Assembly: GCF_008728635.1 (NCBI RefSeq)
Contig: NZ_CP044285.1
Span: 3,534,001-3,598,000 of the forward strand
DNA: 64,000 bases
Origin: Hymenobacter baengnokdamensis
GTDB taxonomy: Bacteria > Bacteroidota > Bacteroidia > Cytophagales > Hymenobacteraceae
Direction: 5' to 3'
The position numbers were made by a program, and so were the translations under genes. The first letter of the stretch is position 1. Each line of letters starts with the position of its first letter. A model generated the notes under the pieces. It made no database searches. It was not told where the DNA came from and worked only from the letters and a program-made list of their open reading frames with translations. Below, piece after piece: positions 16,308-24,416 of the stretch.

Positions 16308-17249
16308 ATGAAAATTGCCCTCGACGCTATGGGCGGCGACTTTGCCCCCCAGGTTGCCGTGGCCGGTGCCGTGCTGGCTGCCCAGCGCCTGGCCGGCAAA
16401 GCCCAGATACTACTCATCGGTTCCGATGCGGAAGTACAGCCGCTGCTCCAGACATATGGCCCCGGTGCCGCCGCCCTGGAAGTGGTGCACGCCTCCCAGG
16501 TTATCGAGATGGGCGAGCATCCCACCAAAGCTTTCCAGCAAAAGCAGGACAGCAGCATTGCCGTGGGCTACCGGATGCTGCACAGCGGCCAGGTAGACGC
16601 TTTTTGCTCGGCCGGCAATACCGGAGCGATGCTCGTGGGAGCCATGTTTACGGTAAAAGCCGTGCCCGGCGTGCTGCGCCCGGCCATCGCTAACTTTGTA
16701 CCCAAGCTGGCCGGCGGCTACGGTATTCTGGTCGATGTAGGCGCCAACGCCGACTGCAAGCCCGAAATGCTGGAGCAGTTTGGCGAGTTGGGTTCGCTGT
16801 ACGCGCAGTACGTGCTGGGCATTGCCCACCCCAAGGTGGGCCTCATGAGCCTGGGCGAGGAAGAAGGCAAGGGCACCGTGACTACGCAGGCGGCCCACCA
16901 GCTGTTTAAGGTAAACCCCCACGTACATTTTATCGGCAATATTGAGGGCCGCGACTTGTTCAACGACAAGGCCGACGTGATTGTGTGCGACGGCTACGTG
17001 GGCAACGTGATGCTCAAAATGGCCGAGTCGATGTACGACATTATGGTGGCGCGCAACCTGAACGATGAGTTCTTTGAGAAGGTTAACTACGAAACCATTG
17101 GCGGCTCGCCCATTCTGGGCATCAACGACAATGCCATTATTGGCCACGGGGTGAGCACGCCGTTGGCTATTTGCAATATGCTTATGCAAGGCTACCAGAT
17201 GGCGCAGTCGGGCATCGTCGATAAGATTAAAGACAATTTCAAATCCTAG
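16308..17249 (+). CDS. plsX: Phosphate acyltransferase PlsX
   Basis: Makes acyl-phosphate from acyl-ACP for phosphatidic acid synthesis (PlsX/PlsY route). A 313-residue protein starting MKIALDAMGGDFAP, the family hallmark. Further motifs are SAGNTGAMLVGA, ILVDVGANADCKP, LMSLGEEEGKGT and VCDGYVGNVMLK. It precedes fabH by 58 bp and probably shares transcripts with it. Confidence 0.97.
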   Translation: MKIALDAMGGDFAPQVAVAGAVLAAQRLAGKAQILLIGSDAEVQPLLQTYGPGAAALEVVHASQVIEMGEHPTKAFQQKQDSSIAVGYRMLHSGQVDAFCSAGNTGAMLVGAMFTVKAVPGVLRPAIANFVPKLAGGYGILVDVGANADCKPEMLEQFGELGSLYAQYVLGIAHPKVGLMSLGEEEGKGTVTTQAAHQLFKVNPHVHFIGNIEGRDLFNDKADVIVCDGYVGNVMLKMAESMYDIMVARNLNDEFFEKVNYETIGGSPILGINDNAIIGHGVSTPLAICNMLMQGYQMAQSGIVDKIKDNFKS

Positions 17250-17307
17250 CCTTGACCGGTCTGGCTTAGGGCTGGACAGTTGAGGTTGGGGCCGCACCTT
17301 TGCGCTC

Positions 17308-18300
17308 ATGAAGATTACCGCCGCCATTACCGGAGTCGGAGGCTACGTGCCCGACTACGTGCTCACCAACCAGGAGCTCGAGCAACTGGTCGATACCACC
17401 GACGAATGGATTACCTCGCGAACCGGCATTAAGGAGCGCCGGCTTTTAAAAGGGAAAGACCAGGGCTCGTCGGTAATGGGGATTAAGGCGGTGAAGCAGC
17501 TGCTCGAAAAGACCAACACCCGCCCCGAGGAGATTGACCTGCTTATCTGCGCCACCGTGACGCCCGATATGCTGTTTCCGGCCACAGCCAACATTATTTC
17601 GGCCGGGGCAGGCATCAATAAAGCCTTCAGCTACGATATGAATGCCGCCTGCTCGGGCTTTTTGTATGCGTTGGCCACCGGGGCCCAGTTTATCCAGGGC
17701 GGTATGTACAAGAAAGTTATCGTGGTCGGGGCCGATAAAATGTCGGCCATCGTGGACTACACCGACCGCGCCAACTGCATTCTGTTTGGTGACGGGGCCG
17801 GCGCGGTGCTGCTGGAGCCCAGCACCGAGGGCTACGGTATTCTCGACCAGGTACTGTGCAGCGATGGACACGGCGAGCAATACCTAAACCAGAAGGCCGG
17901 CGGCAGCCGCCGCCCCCCAACGGCGGAAACCGTGGCCAACCACGAGCACTACATTTTTCAGGAAGGCGCCACGGTATTCAAGTTTGCCGTGAAAAGTATG
18001 GCCGATGTAGCCGCGCAGGTAATGGCGCGCCAGAACCTCAGCCACGACGATATTGCCTGGCTGGTGCCGCACCAGGCCAACAAGCGCATCATCGACGCTA
18101 CCGCCAACCGCATGGGCGTAGGGCCCGAGAAAGTAATGCTCAATATTCAGCGCTATGGCAATACCACCAACGCTACTATTCCGCTCTGTCTCTGGGATTA
18201 CGAAAAGCAGCTTCACAAGGGCGATAACCTGATATTTGCCGCTTTCGGAGGGGGCTTTACCTGGGGTGCCATTCATGTGAAATGGGCATACAATTCTTAA
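17308..18300 (+). CDS. fabH: Beta-ketoacyl-ACP synthase III FabH
   Basis: Starts fatty acid synthesis by condensing acyl-CoA with malonyl-ACP. A 330-residue protein with the catalytic triad in order: [13 protein letters not shown] (Cys), VPHQANKRI (His) and [12 protein letters not shown] (Asn). The N-terminus is [27 protein letters not shown] sits just before the ATG (17294-17301), close to the TAnnTTTG promoter element, so it may also have its own promoter. Confidence 0.97.
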   Translation: MKITAAITGVGGYVPDYVLTNQELEQLVDTTDEWITSRTGIKERRLLKGKDQGSSVMGIKAVKQLLEKTNTRPEEIDLLICATVTPDMLFPATANIISAGAGINKAFSYDMNAACSGFLYALATGAQFIQGGMYKKVIVVGADKMSAIVDYTDRANCILFGDGAGAVLLEPSTEGYGILDQVLCSDGHGEQYLNQKAGGSRRPPTAETVANHEHYIFQEGATVFKFAVKSMADVAAQVMARQNLSHDDIAWLVPHQANKRIIDATANRMGVGPEKVMLNIQRYGNTTNATIPLCLWDYEKQLHKGDNLIFAAFGGGFTWGAIHVKWAYNS

Positions 18301-18403
18301 TTATGAATGGAGAAATCAGGAATTAGAGATTGCCGATTTAGCAACGACCGAATTCCTTTAGCCTGATTCATAATTTGTAAGTTATAATTTTTAATTCAAC
18401 AAA

Positions 18404-18967
18404 ATGGCTACCACCGCCGACTTCCGCAACGGTCTTGTCTTGATGTACAACAACGACCTGCACGTTATCACTGAGTTTCAACACGTGAAGCCGGGCAAAG
18501 GCCCGGCGTTTGTGCGCACTAAAATGCGCAACATCAAGACGGGCAAGGTGCTGGATAATACCTTTAACGCCGGGGTGAAGATTGAAACGGCCCGCGTAGA
18601 GCAGCGCCCGCACCAGTACCTGTTTAAGGACGATTACGGCTTCACCTTTATGGATAATGACACCTTCGAGCAGATTGTGCTGCCCGAGGCGATGGTGCCC
18701 TTCGCCGACCTCATGAAGGAAGGCCAGGCGGTGACTATCCTTATGCACGCCGAAACCGAGCAGCCGCTTACCGCCGAGCTCCCCACCACCGTTGACCTGG
18801 TAGTAACCTATACTGAGCCGGGCCTGCGCGGCGATACTGCCACTAACACCCTGAAGCCGGCCATAGTCGAGACGGGAGCCCGCATTCAGGTTCCGCTGTT
18901 TATTGACACGGATACCAAGATTCGCATTAAAACCAGCGATTACTCCTACGTAGAGCGCGTTAAGTAG
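18404..18967 (+). CDS. efp: Translation elongation factor P
   Basis: A 187-residue EF-P, which relieves ribosome stalling at proline stretches. The N-terminal KOW-like domain has the loop FQHVKPGKGPAFVRTKMRN, with Lys at the usual modified position (KPGKGPA). OB domains 2 and 3 follow, ending TKIRIKTSDYSYVERVK. Spacing to fabH is ~100 bp of AT-rich sequence holding an imperfect inverted repeat (ATTATGAAT...ATTCATAAT), and a family A inverted repeat follows the gene. Confidence 0.97.
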   Translation: MATTADFRNGLVLMYNNDLHVITEFQHVKPGKGPAFVRTKMRNIKTGKVLDNTFNAGVKIETARVEQRPHQYLFKDDYGFTFMDNDTFEQIVLPEAMVPFADLMKEGQAVTILMHAETEQPLTAELPTTVDLVVTYTEPGLRGDTATNTLKPAIVETGARIQVPLFIDTDTKIRIKTSDYSYVERVK

Positions 18968-18970
18968 CCC

Positions 18971-19038
18971 GGTAGCGTGGACTCGGCGAGTCCGCGCCTC
19001 GTACTGATATACCAGCGGACCTGCCGAGGCCACGCTAC
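18971..19038. repeat. Intergenic inverted repeat, family A, copy 2 (imperfect)
   Basis: GGTAGCGTGGACTCGGCGAG (from 18971) and the complementary arm ending at 19038 form a hairpin with mismatches. It shares the GTAGCGTGGAC and GCGAGTCCGCG blocks with the element at 641-721. It fills nearly all of the efp-accB spacer. Confidence 0.8.
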
Positions 19039-19047
19039 TCCCTTCCG

Positions 19048-19572
19048 ATGTCGAAAGAACATTCCAAAACCCCGCCCAAAAAAGACGCTGCCATGAAAGC
19101 CAAAGAACTCCAGGAACTGCTCGACTTCATCGCCAAGTCGGGCCTCAATAAAGTAAATATTGAAACCGAAGAGTTTAAAATCTCGGTGCAGCGCGAGCCC
19201 AACACCAAGCAGATTGTGAGCATGAGCGCCGCGCCTGCGCCGGCGGCTCCGCAGCAAGCCCCTGCCGCGCCAACGCTTGCCCCGGCGGCTGCTACCACAC
19301 CGGCGGCCCCGGCCGCCGAGCCCGCCAGCAGCGCCAGCTACACGCCGCTGAAATCGCCGATGATTGGTACCTTTTACCGCAGCAGCGGTCCCGACGCGCC
19401 CGTATTTGTGCAGGTAGGCGACACGGTAGAGAAAGGCCAGGTTATCTGCATCATCGAGGCCATGAAGCTGTTCAACGAGATTGAGGCCGAGCAGGCCGGC
19501 CGCATCGTGAAGGTGCTCGTCGAAAATGCCACGCCGGTTGAGTACGACCAGCCGCTGTTCCTGATTGAGTAG
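19048..19572 (+). CDS. accB: Acetyl-CoA carboxylase biotin carboxyl carrier protein
   Basis: Carries biotin between AccC and the carboxyltransferase in malonyl-CoA synthesis. A 174-residue protein; a second start at 19093 ([17 protein letters not shown]) gives the more usual family N-terminus, so the first 15 residues are uncertain. A Pro/Ala-rich swinging linker (~residues 68-105) precedes the biotinyl domain, with the attachment motif IEAMKLFNE (Lys in AMK-L). It is followed by accC after a family B repeat. Confidence 0.95.
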   Translation: MSKEHSKTPPKKDAAMKAKELQELLDFIAKSGLNKVNIETEEFKISVQREPNTKQIVSMSAAPAPAAPQQAPAAPTLAPAAATTPAAPAAEPASSASYTPLKSPMIGTFYRSSGPDAPVFVQVGDTVEKGQVICIIEAMKLFNEIEAEQAGRIVKVLVENATPVEYDQPLFLIE

Positions 19573-19593
19573 CCTTTTGCTACGTTGGCTTCC

Positions 19594-19709
19594 AAAAAGA
19601 AGAACGTCATGCTGAGCTTGTCGAAGCATCTCTACCGCTTCGTTGCACATGTACAAGCGGCGCGGTAGAGATGCTTCGACAAGCTCAGCATGACGTTCTT
19701 TTGATTTTT
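19594..19709. repeat. Intergenic inverted repeat, family B, copy 3
   Basis: Arms 19594-19637 and 19663-19709 are nearly perfect (core ACGTCATGCTGAGCTTGTCG). The right arm, ending TTCTTTTGATTTTT, is almost identical to the right arm of the copy at 5896-6008, so the two copies are recent relatives. It lies between accB and accC. Confidence 0.9.
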
Positions 19710-19742
19710 ATTTCCTTCCCATAGACTTCGCCATTCCTGGCC

Positions 19743-21086
19743 ATGTTCAACAAAATTCTGATTGCCAACCGGGGCGAAATTGCCCTGCGCGTTATTCGTA
19801 CCTGCCGCGAGATGGGCATCAAAACGGTAGCCGTGTATTCGACTGCCGACAAGGAAAGCCTGCACGTACGCTTTGCCGACGAGGCCGTGTGCATCGGGCC
19901 GCCCAGCAGCAGCCAGAGCTACTTGAATATTCCGACGCTCATTGCGGCGGCCGAGATTACCAACGCCGATGCTATTCACCCCGGCTACGGCTTTTTGAGC
20001 GAGAACGCGGAATTTTCGCGCATCTGCCAGGAAAACGGCATCAAGTTTATCGGGGCCACGCCCGAAATGATAAACCAGATGGGCGACAAGGCCACCGCCA
20101 AAGCAACCATGATTAAGGCTGGCGTGCCAGTAGTGCCGGGCTCGGTAGGCCTGCTGGAATCGGTGGAGCAAGGCAAAAAAATTGCGCATGAGATAAAATA
20201 CCCCGTTATTCTGAAGGCCACGGCGGGCGGCGGCGGGCGCGGCATGCGCATCATCAACAGCGACGACGAGTTTCAGAAAGCCTGGGACGATGCGCGCACC
20301 GAGTCGAAGGCTGCCTTCGGCAACGATGGCATGTACCTGGAGAAATTTGTGGTAGAACCCCGCCACATTGAGATTCAGATTGTTGGCGACCAGTTCGGCC
20401 ACGTCTGCCACCTTTCGGAGCGCGACTGCTCCATCCAGCGCCGCCACCAGAAGCTGGTAGAAGAGGCTCCTTCGCCGTTTATGACCGACGACCTGCGCGA
20501 GCGCATGGGCGCGGCGGCCATCGCAGGCGCTTCGGCCATCGGCTACGAGGGCGTGGGTACCATCGAGTTTCTGGTCGATGCCAACCGCGACTTTTACTTC
20601 ATGGAAATGAATACCCGCATCCAGGTCGAGCACCCAGTAACCGAGGAAATCATTAACTATGACCTCATTAAGGAGCAGATTAAGGTCGCGGCGGGCATCC
20701 CGATTTCGGGCAAGAACTACTACCCCAAAATGCACGCCATGGAGTGCCGCATCAACGCCGAAGACCCGCGCAACGGTTTCCGCCCGGCGCCCGGCCGCAT
20801 CACCACACTGCACATCCCCGGCGGCCACGGTGTGCGCGTCGATACCCACGTGTATGCGGGCTACCAGATTCCGCCCAATTACGACTCCATGATTGCCAAG
20901 CTCATCACTGTGGCCCAAACCCGCGAGGAGTGCATCGTCAAGATGAAGCGCGCCCTGAGCGAATTTGTGGTAGAAGGCGTGAAAACGACCATTCCGTTTC
21001 ACCTGGCGCTGATGGACAGCGAGGATTTTAAGGCCGGTAATTTCACGACCAAGTTTCTGGAGTCGTTCGATTTTTCGGTGGTGTAG
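19743..21086 (+). CDS. accC: Acetyl-CoA carboxylase, biotin carboxylase subunit
   Basis: Carboxylates the biotin of AccB with ATP and bicarbonate. A 447-residue protein: [20 protein letters not shown], the [13 protein letters not shown] segment, the ATP-grasp glycine loop [12 protein letters not shown], and [19 protein letters not shown]. The substrate/biotin site is [14 protein letters not shown]. Length and motifs are complete. It ends the plsX-accC block; an AT-rich, gene-poor stretch follows. Confidence 0.97.
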   Translation: MFNKILIANRGEIALRVIRTCREMGIKTVAVYSTADKESLHVRFADEAVCIGPPSSSQSYLNIPTLIAAAEITNADAIHPGYGFLSENAEFSRICQENGIKFIGATPEMINQMGDKATAKATMIKAGVPVVPGSVGLLESVEQGKKIAHEIKYPVILKATAGGGGRGMRIINSDDEFQKAWDDARTESKAAFGNDGMYLEKFVVEPRHIEIQIVGDQFGHVCHLSERDCSIQRRHQKLVEEAPSPFMTDDLRERMGAAAIAGASAIGYEGVGTIEFLVDANRDFYFMEMNTRIQVEHPVTEEIINYDLIKEQIKVAAGIPISGKNYYPKMHAMECRINAEDPRNGFRPAPGRITTLHIPGGHGVRVDTHVYAGYQIPPNYDSMIAKLITVAQTREECIVKMKRALSEFVVEGVKTTIPFHLALMDSEDFKAGNFTTKFLESFDFSVV

Positions 21087-21205
21087 TGTATGGATGAACG
21101 CACTAGATTATTTGCCCGCAAATCAACTGGGCTATTCCGATTGTCTACCGTTTTTAATGCACCTCAGTAGGCGGTTAGTTTCTTCTATTATTATTCGAGA
21201 AGTCA

Positions 21206-21334
21206 ATGGATTTTGGCGAACGAATTGGTTTGTTTTTTATAGGAACTATCATCATAATAATTGGCTCTTGGCTTGTTTTAAGAACTTGTCTGTGGATTTT
21301 TGACGGTTTCGAATCTTCCAAGAGACAGCAATAA
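21206..21334 (+). CDS. Possible 42-residue single-pass membrane protein
   Basis: A short open frame in an AT-rich spacer: an acidic/basic start (MDFGERIG), one strong membrane helix (LFFIGTIIIIIGSWLVL), then a hydrophilic tail (FDGFESSKRQQ). The amphiphilic layout looks more protein-like than a 69-codon frame that overlaps it in another phase (21094-21303). I recognise no family and see no ribosome-binding site, which is normal for this phylum. It may be a remnant. Confidence 0.3.
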   Translation: MDFGERIGLFFIGTIIIIIGSWLVLRTCLWIFDGFESSKRQQ

Positions 21335-21344
21335 TTCCTCAATT

Positions 21345-21974
21345 ATGTCCGCCGTCCAATCCATCTACCAGCGCAGCTACACCGTCGAGGAGTACTTCGC
21401 CTTTGAGGAGCAGTCGGCTATTCGCCATGAATATTACCACGGCGAGATATTTCCGCTTGACGGGCCAGATAGCCCCGAGTCGCCGGAAGCTAAGTCGGGC
21501 GCTACGAAAGGGCATAATAAGCTGATTAATAACGTAGTTTTTGGGCTACGGCAGCAGTTGGGCGAGCGGGAATGCGAGGTGTTTTCGGAGAGCGTGCGGC
21601 TAGCCGTGGAAGCTGGGCAGTATTACAATTATCCAGATATTGTCGTGAGCTGCGACCCTAGCGACGATGACCCCCACACGGTGCACCGGCCGGTATTTAT
21701 CGTGGAGGTACTATCGCGCAGCACCGAAGCCCACGACCGGGGCTGGAAAGCCGAGCAGTACCGGCAGCTTCCATCCTTGCAGCAGTACGTGTTGATTACG
21801 CAAACCCGGTTGCTGGTGGAAAACTACACGCGCTTTTCTCACGATACCTGGACGCTGACATCCTATCGCCAACTTACTGATGTACTGCCGGTACCAGCAT
21901 TAGGGTTAGCCTTATCGCTGGCTGACATTTACAAGAATCTGCACATTCCACCTCTGCGATTAGCCGACCAATAA
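21345..21974 (+). CDS. Uma2-family (DUF820) PD-(D/E)XK-like protein
   Basis: A 209-residue protein starting MSAVQSIYQRSYTVEEYFAF. Uma2 features are the EYYHGEI strand, the YNYPDIVVSCDPSDDD segment (catalytic-type Asp), VFIVEVLSRSTEAHDRGWK (Glu-x-Leu, then the Lys of the K-region) and LQQYVLI. These proteins have a restriction-endonuclease fold and are abundant in mobile or accessory DNA; their roles are mostly unknown. An upstream extension to 21300 was not used. A second, shorter Uma2 gene lies at 63201-63677. Confidence 0.85.
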   Translation: MSAVQSIYQRSYTVEEYFAFEEQSAIRHEYYHGEIFPLDGPDSPESPEAKSGATKGHNKLINNVVFGLRQQLGERECEVFSESVRLAVEAGQYYNYPDIVVSCDPSDDDPHTVHRPVFIVEVLSRSTEAHDRGWKAEQYRQLPSLQQYVLITQTRLLVENYTRFSHDTWTLTSYRQLTDVLPVPALGLALSLADIYKNLHIPPLRLADQ

Positions 21975-21990
21975 GTTAATCTCTATACTC

Positions 21991-22335
21991 ATGCGCAAGC
22001 TGCCATTTTTTTATTTGTTTGGACTAGTACTAGCTGGCTGCTCCGATGCCTGCAATGGACATATCGAGAGCAAGGTGCTTTACTTCAAGCAAGCACCACA
22101 AGGCGAGCTGGTGTACGCTAACGTGGTAAATAACCCCGGCCTCGGCAGCCAGCAAACGCTGATGCGGGAAGACAAGGAATACGGCACGTTTCCGCACGTT
22201 ATTATTATTAATGACCCGGAAATGAAATTTAAAGGTCGTAGCAAAATCTGCTTCGATGAGTTTACCAAGCAGCCTTTGCCCGCAGATATTGATTTGCGAG
22301 AAAAAGATATTCCGCGCATTTTAATTACCAAATAA
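21991..22335 (+). CDS. Small hypothetical lipoprotein
   Basis: A 114-residue protein with a signal sequence ending in the lipobox VLAGC (Cys 17). The mature part has three further cysteines (SDACNG, KICFDEF) and no known motif. It follows the Uma2 gene by 16 bp and ends at the shared terminator 22334-22375. Its AT content is above the window average. I cannot assign a function. Confidence 0.7.
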   Translation: MRKLPFFYLFGLVLAGCSDACNGHIESKVLYFKQAPQGELVYANVVNNPGLGSQQTLMREDKEYGTFPHVIIINDPEMKFKGRSKICFDEFTKQPLPADIDLREKDIPRILITK

Positions 22336-22375
22336 AAAGAAACCCCGACTGAGATTTCAGCCGGGGTTTCTTTTT
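22334..22375. terminator. Bidirectional terminator between the lipoprotein gene and ffh
   Basis: AAAAAGAAACCCCG-A-CTGA pairs with TCAG-C-CGGGGTTTCTTTTT across a short loop. A-run and T-run on both sides serve the two convergent genes; the left A-run overlaps the stop codon of the lipoprotein gene. Confidence 0.9.
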
Positions 22376-22391
22376 ATTTGATAGGCGGAAA

Positions 22392-23759
22392 CTACCGGCG
22401 GCCCATGCCAGGCATTCCGCCTTTCATGCCGCCCATCATTTTGGCCATTTGGGCCATGCCGCCTTTGGTCTGGCTCAGCTTATTCATCTGGCGCATCATC
22501 TTGCGCATGTCCTCAAACTGTTTCATCAGGGCATTTACCTGCTGAATATCAGTGCCCGAGCCAGCGGCGAGGCGGCGGCGGCGCGAGCCGTTGATGAGGT
22601 CGGGCTGGGCGCGCTCCTGCTTGGTCATGCTTTTGATGATGCTTTCGACCGGCTTGAAGGCATCGTCGTCGATTTCGACGTCTTTCATCATCTTCGACGC
22701 GCCCGGAATCATGCCTACCAGGTCTTTGAGGTTGCCCATCTTCTTGATTTGCTCGAGCTGACCGAGGAAGTCGTTGAAGTCGAACTGGTTTTTGCGAATC
22801 TTGGCGTTGATGCGCTTGGCCTCGTCCTCGTCGAACTGCTGCTGGGCGCGCTCCACGAGCGAGATTACGTCGCCCATGCCCAGGATACGCTGGGCCATAC
22901 GGTCTGGGTAGAAGAGGTCAAGCGCCTCCATCTTCTCGCCCGTCGAGATGAACTTGATAGGCTTTTCGACCACCGCGCGAATCGAGAGGGCCGCCCCGCC
23001 GCGGCTGTCGCCATCAAGCTTGGTGAGCACCACCCCGTCGAAATTGAGGCGGTCGTTGAAGGTTTTGGCGGTGTTCACGGCATCCTGGCCAGTCATCGAA
23101 TCCACCACGAACAGCGTTTCGCTGGGGTTGATGGCTTTTTTGACGGCTTCGATTTCGCGCATCATCTGCTCATCCACGGCCAGGCGGCCGGCGGTGTCGA
23201 TGATGACTACCTTCTTGTTGTTTTTCTTGGCGTAGGCGATGGCATTCTGCGAAATCTCGACCGGATTCTTGTTTTCCGGCTCCGAGTACACTTCCACGCC
23301 AATCTGCTCGCCGAGCACCTTGAGCTGGTCGATGGCGGCGGGGCGGTACACGTCGCAGGCCACCAGCAGCACGTTGCGGTTCTGCTTCTTGATAAAGCTG
23401 GCCAGCTTGCCAGCGAAGGTCGTTTTGCCCGAGCCTTGCAGCCCCGAAAGCAGTACCACGGCCGGGTCACCCTTAATAACGATGTCCTGCTTTTCGCCAC
23501 CCATGAGCAGCGTCAGCTCATCGTAGACGATTTTGACCATGAGCTGACCCGGCGACACCGTCGTGAGCACGTCGCGGCCCATTGCCTCGTCCTTAATCTT
23601 GTCGGTTACCTCTTTGGCAACCTTATAGTTTACGTCGGCATCGACCAGCGCCCGGCGAATCTCCTTCACGGTAGCCGCGACGTTGATTTCGGAGATGCTG
23701 CCCTGCCCCTTGAGCGTTTTAATAGCCCGGTCGAGCTTGGAAGAGAGATTATCGAACAT
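22392..23759 (-). CDS. ffh: Signal recognition particle protein Ffh
   Basis: A 455-residue SRP54 GTPase that, with SRP RNA (encoded in this window at 48865-48956), targets nascent inner-membrane proteins. The N domain starts MFDNLSSKLDRAIKTLKGQG. The G domain has GLQGSGKTTFAGKLA (P-loop), DTAGRLAVD and TKLDGDSRGG. The M domain has INGSRRRRLAAGSGT and a Met-rich C-terminus (KGGMAQMAKMMGGMKGGMPG). Confidence 0.97.
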   Translation of the reverse strand: MFDNLSSKLDRAIKTLKGQGSISEINVAATVKEIRRALVDADVNYKVAKEVTDKIKDEAMGRDVLTTVSPGQLMVKIVYDELTLLMGGEKQDIVIKGDPAVVLLSGLQGSGKTTFAGKLASFIKKQNRNVLLVACDVYRPAAIDQLKVLGEQIGVEVYSEPENKNPVEISQNAIAYAKKNNKKVVIIDTAGRLAVDEQMMREIEAVKKAINPSETLFVVDSMTGQDAVNTAKTFNDRLNFDGVVLTKLDGDSRGGAALSIRAVVEKPIKFISTGEKMEALDLFYPDRMAQRILGMGDVISLVERAQQQFDEDEAKRINAKIRKNQFDFNDFLGQLEQIKKMGNLKDLVGMIPGASKMMKDVEIDDDAFKPVESIIKSMTKQERAQPDLINGSRRRRLAAGSGTDIQQVNALMKQFEDMRKMMRQMNKLSQTKGGMAQMAKMMGGMKGGMPGMGRR

Positions 23760-23782
23760 GCTAAAAGATTATTGTAGCTAAA

Positions 23783-23808
23783 GCAAACCGCCTGATTGTG
23801 CGGTTTGC
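23783..23808 (-). terminator. Hairpin terminator after the coiled-coil gene
   Basis: GCAAACCGC (23783-23791) pairs perfectly with 23800-23808 across an 8-nt loop. On the minus strand it is followed by TTTAG. It lies between the coiled-coil gene stop (23817) and the ffh start (23759). Confidence 0.65.
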
Positions 23809-23816
23809 CGGGCGGC

Positions 23817-24326
23817 CTAAGATGCTTGGTTTAATTTGGTTTCGAGGGCTAGTACCCGCTGGTGTAGCTCAGCGTTGGTAGGCACCTGCGCCTGTTCTAC
23901 GTGGCTGACCCGCAAGGCCGTAGTCCCGATCTGCTCGGTCAGATGCCCCGCCTGGTCGAAGGTGGCGCTCAGGCGGCGATTGGTAGTTTGGGCCTCTGCT
24001 TTGATATCACGAATGTCGCTTTTCACCTCACGCACTTCCTCCGTGAGGTGGTCTACACGCTCGGTGAGGTGGTCTACACGCTCGGTGAGGTGGTCTACAC
24101 GCTCGGTGAGGTGGTCTACGCGCTCGGTGAGGTGGTCTACGCGCTCGGTGAGGTGGTCTACGCGCTCGGTGAGCGTGTCAAATTTATCTTCCATCCGCAC
24201 AAAGCCACTCAACATCGTTTCATTGAGTTGCGTGAAACGTTTTTCAAATGTTTCACTTAGGCGGTCCGTGGCTTTAATCTGGTCTGCCATCAAGGCCAGC
24301 AGCTCGGTTGCTTGCTCGTTGGTCAT
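23817..24326 (-). CDS. Coiled-coil protein with six tandem LTERVDH heptads
   Basis: A 169-residue, wholly helical, charged protein without signal peptide or membrane segment. Residues ~52-93 are six exact copies of the heptad LTERVDH, then a diverged seventh (LTEEVRE); the DNA is a 21-bp tandem repeat. Leu and Val at a/d spacing predict a long parallel coiled coil. The N-terminal part (MTNEQATELLALMADQIKAT) and the C-terminal part (HQRVLALETKLNQAS) are also helical. It may be a scaffold or spacer. I recognise no family beyond generic coiled coils. Confidence 0.75.
   Translation of the reverse strand: MTNEQATELLALMADQIKATDRLSETFEKRFTQLNETMLSGFVRMEDKFDTLTERVDHLTERVDHLTERVDHLTERVDHLTERVDHLTERVDHLTEEVREVKSDIRDIKAEAQTTNRRLSATFDQAGHLTEQIGTTALRVSHVEQAQVPTNAELHQRVLALETKLNQAS
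24043..24173. repeat. 21-bp tandem repeat (about 6.3 copies) inside the coiled-coil gene
   Basis: Unit GTGAGGTGGTCTACACGCTCG. Three units carry TACACG and the next three TACGCG, a synonymous change that marks two blocks and suggests expansion by duplication. Each unit is exactly one heptad, so copy-number change would keep the frame. Confidence 0.9.
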
Positions 24327-24385
24327 GGGAAAGGAAGGAAGGCGGGAGTCACAAAGTTACAACCGGGGTGCCGGTGCGAAGCACG

Positions 24386-24393
24386 TAGCTTTG
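24386..24393 (+). promoter_or_regulatory. -7 element (TAGCTTTG) before the glycan locus
   Basis: Exact TAnnTTTG match, 24 bp before the GTG start of the first glycosyltransferase. It suggests that transcription of the locus begins near 24400 and excludes further upstream starts. No clear TTG -33 box is seen. Confidence 0.5.
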
Positions 24394-24416
24394 TCAATAA
24401 AAACCTGCTGCCCATC

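Noticed and set aside
19632-21002. A 456-codon open frame opposite accC
   Set aside because: Antisense shadow of a complete, motif-rich accC gene.
21094-21303. A 69-codon frame after accC
   Set aside because: Composition looks random; the overlapping 42-codon frame in another phase has a coherent membrane-protein layout.
22449-23777. A 442-codon open frame on the plus strand opposite ffh
   Set aside because: It is the exact antisense of the ffh coding region; in GC-rich genes the opposite frame often stays open. The product has no family character.
24043-24173. 21-bp repeats considered as a CRISPR array
   Set aside because: There are no spacers; the units are directly tandem and in frame within a coiled-coil gene.
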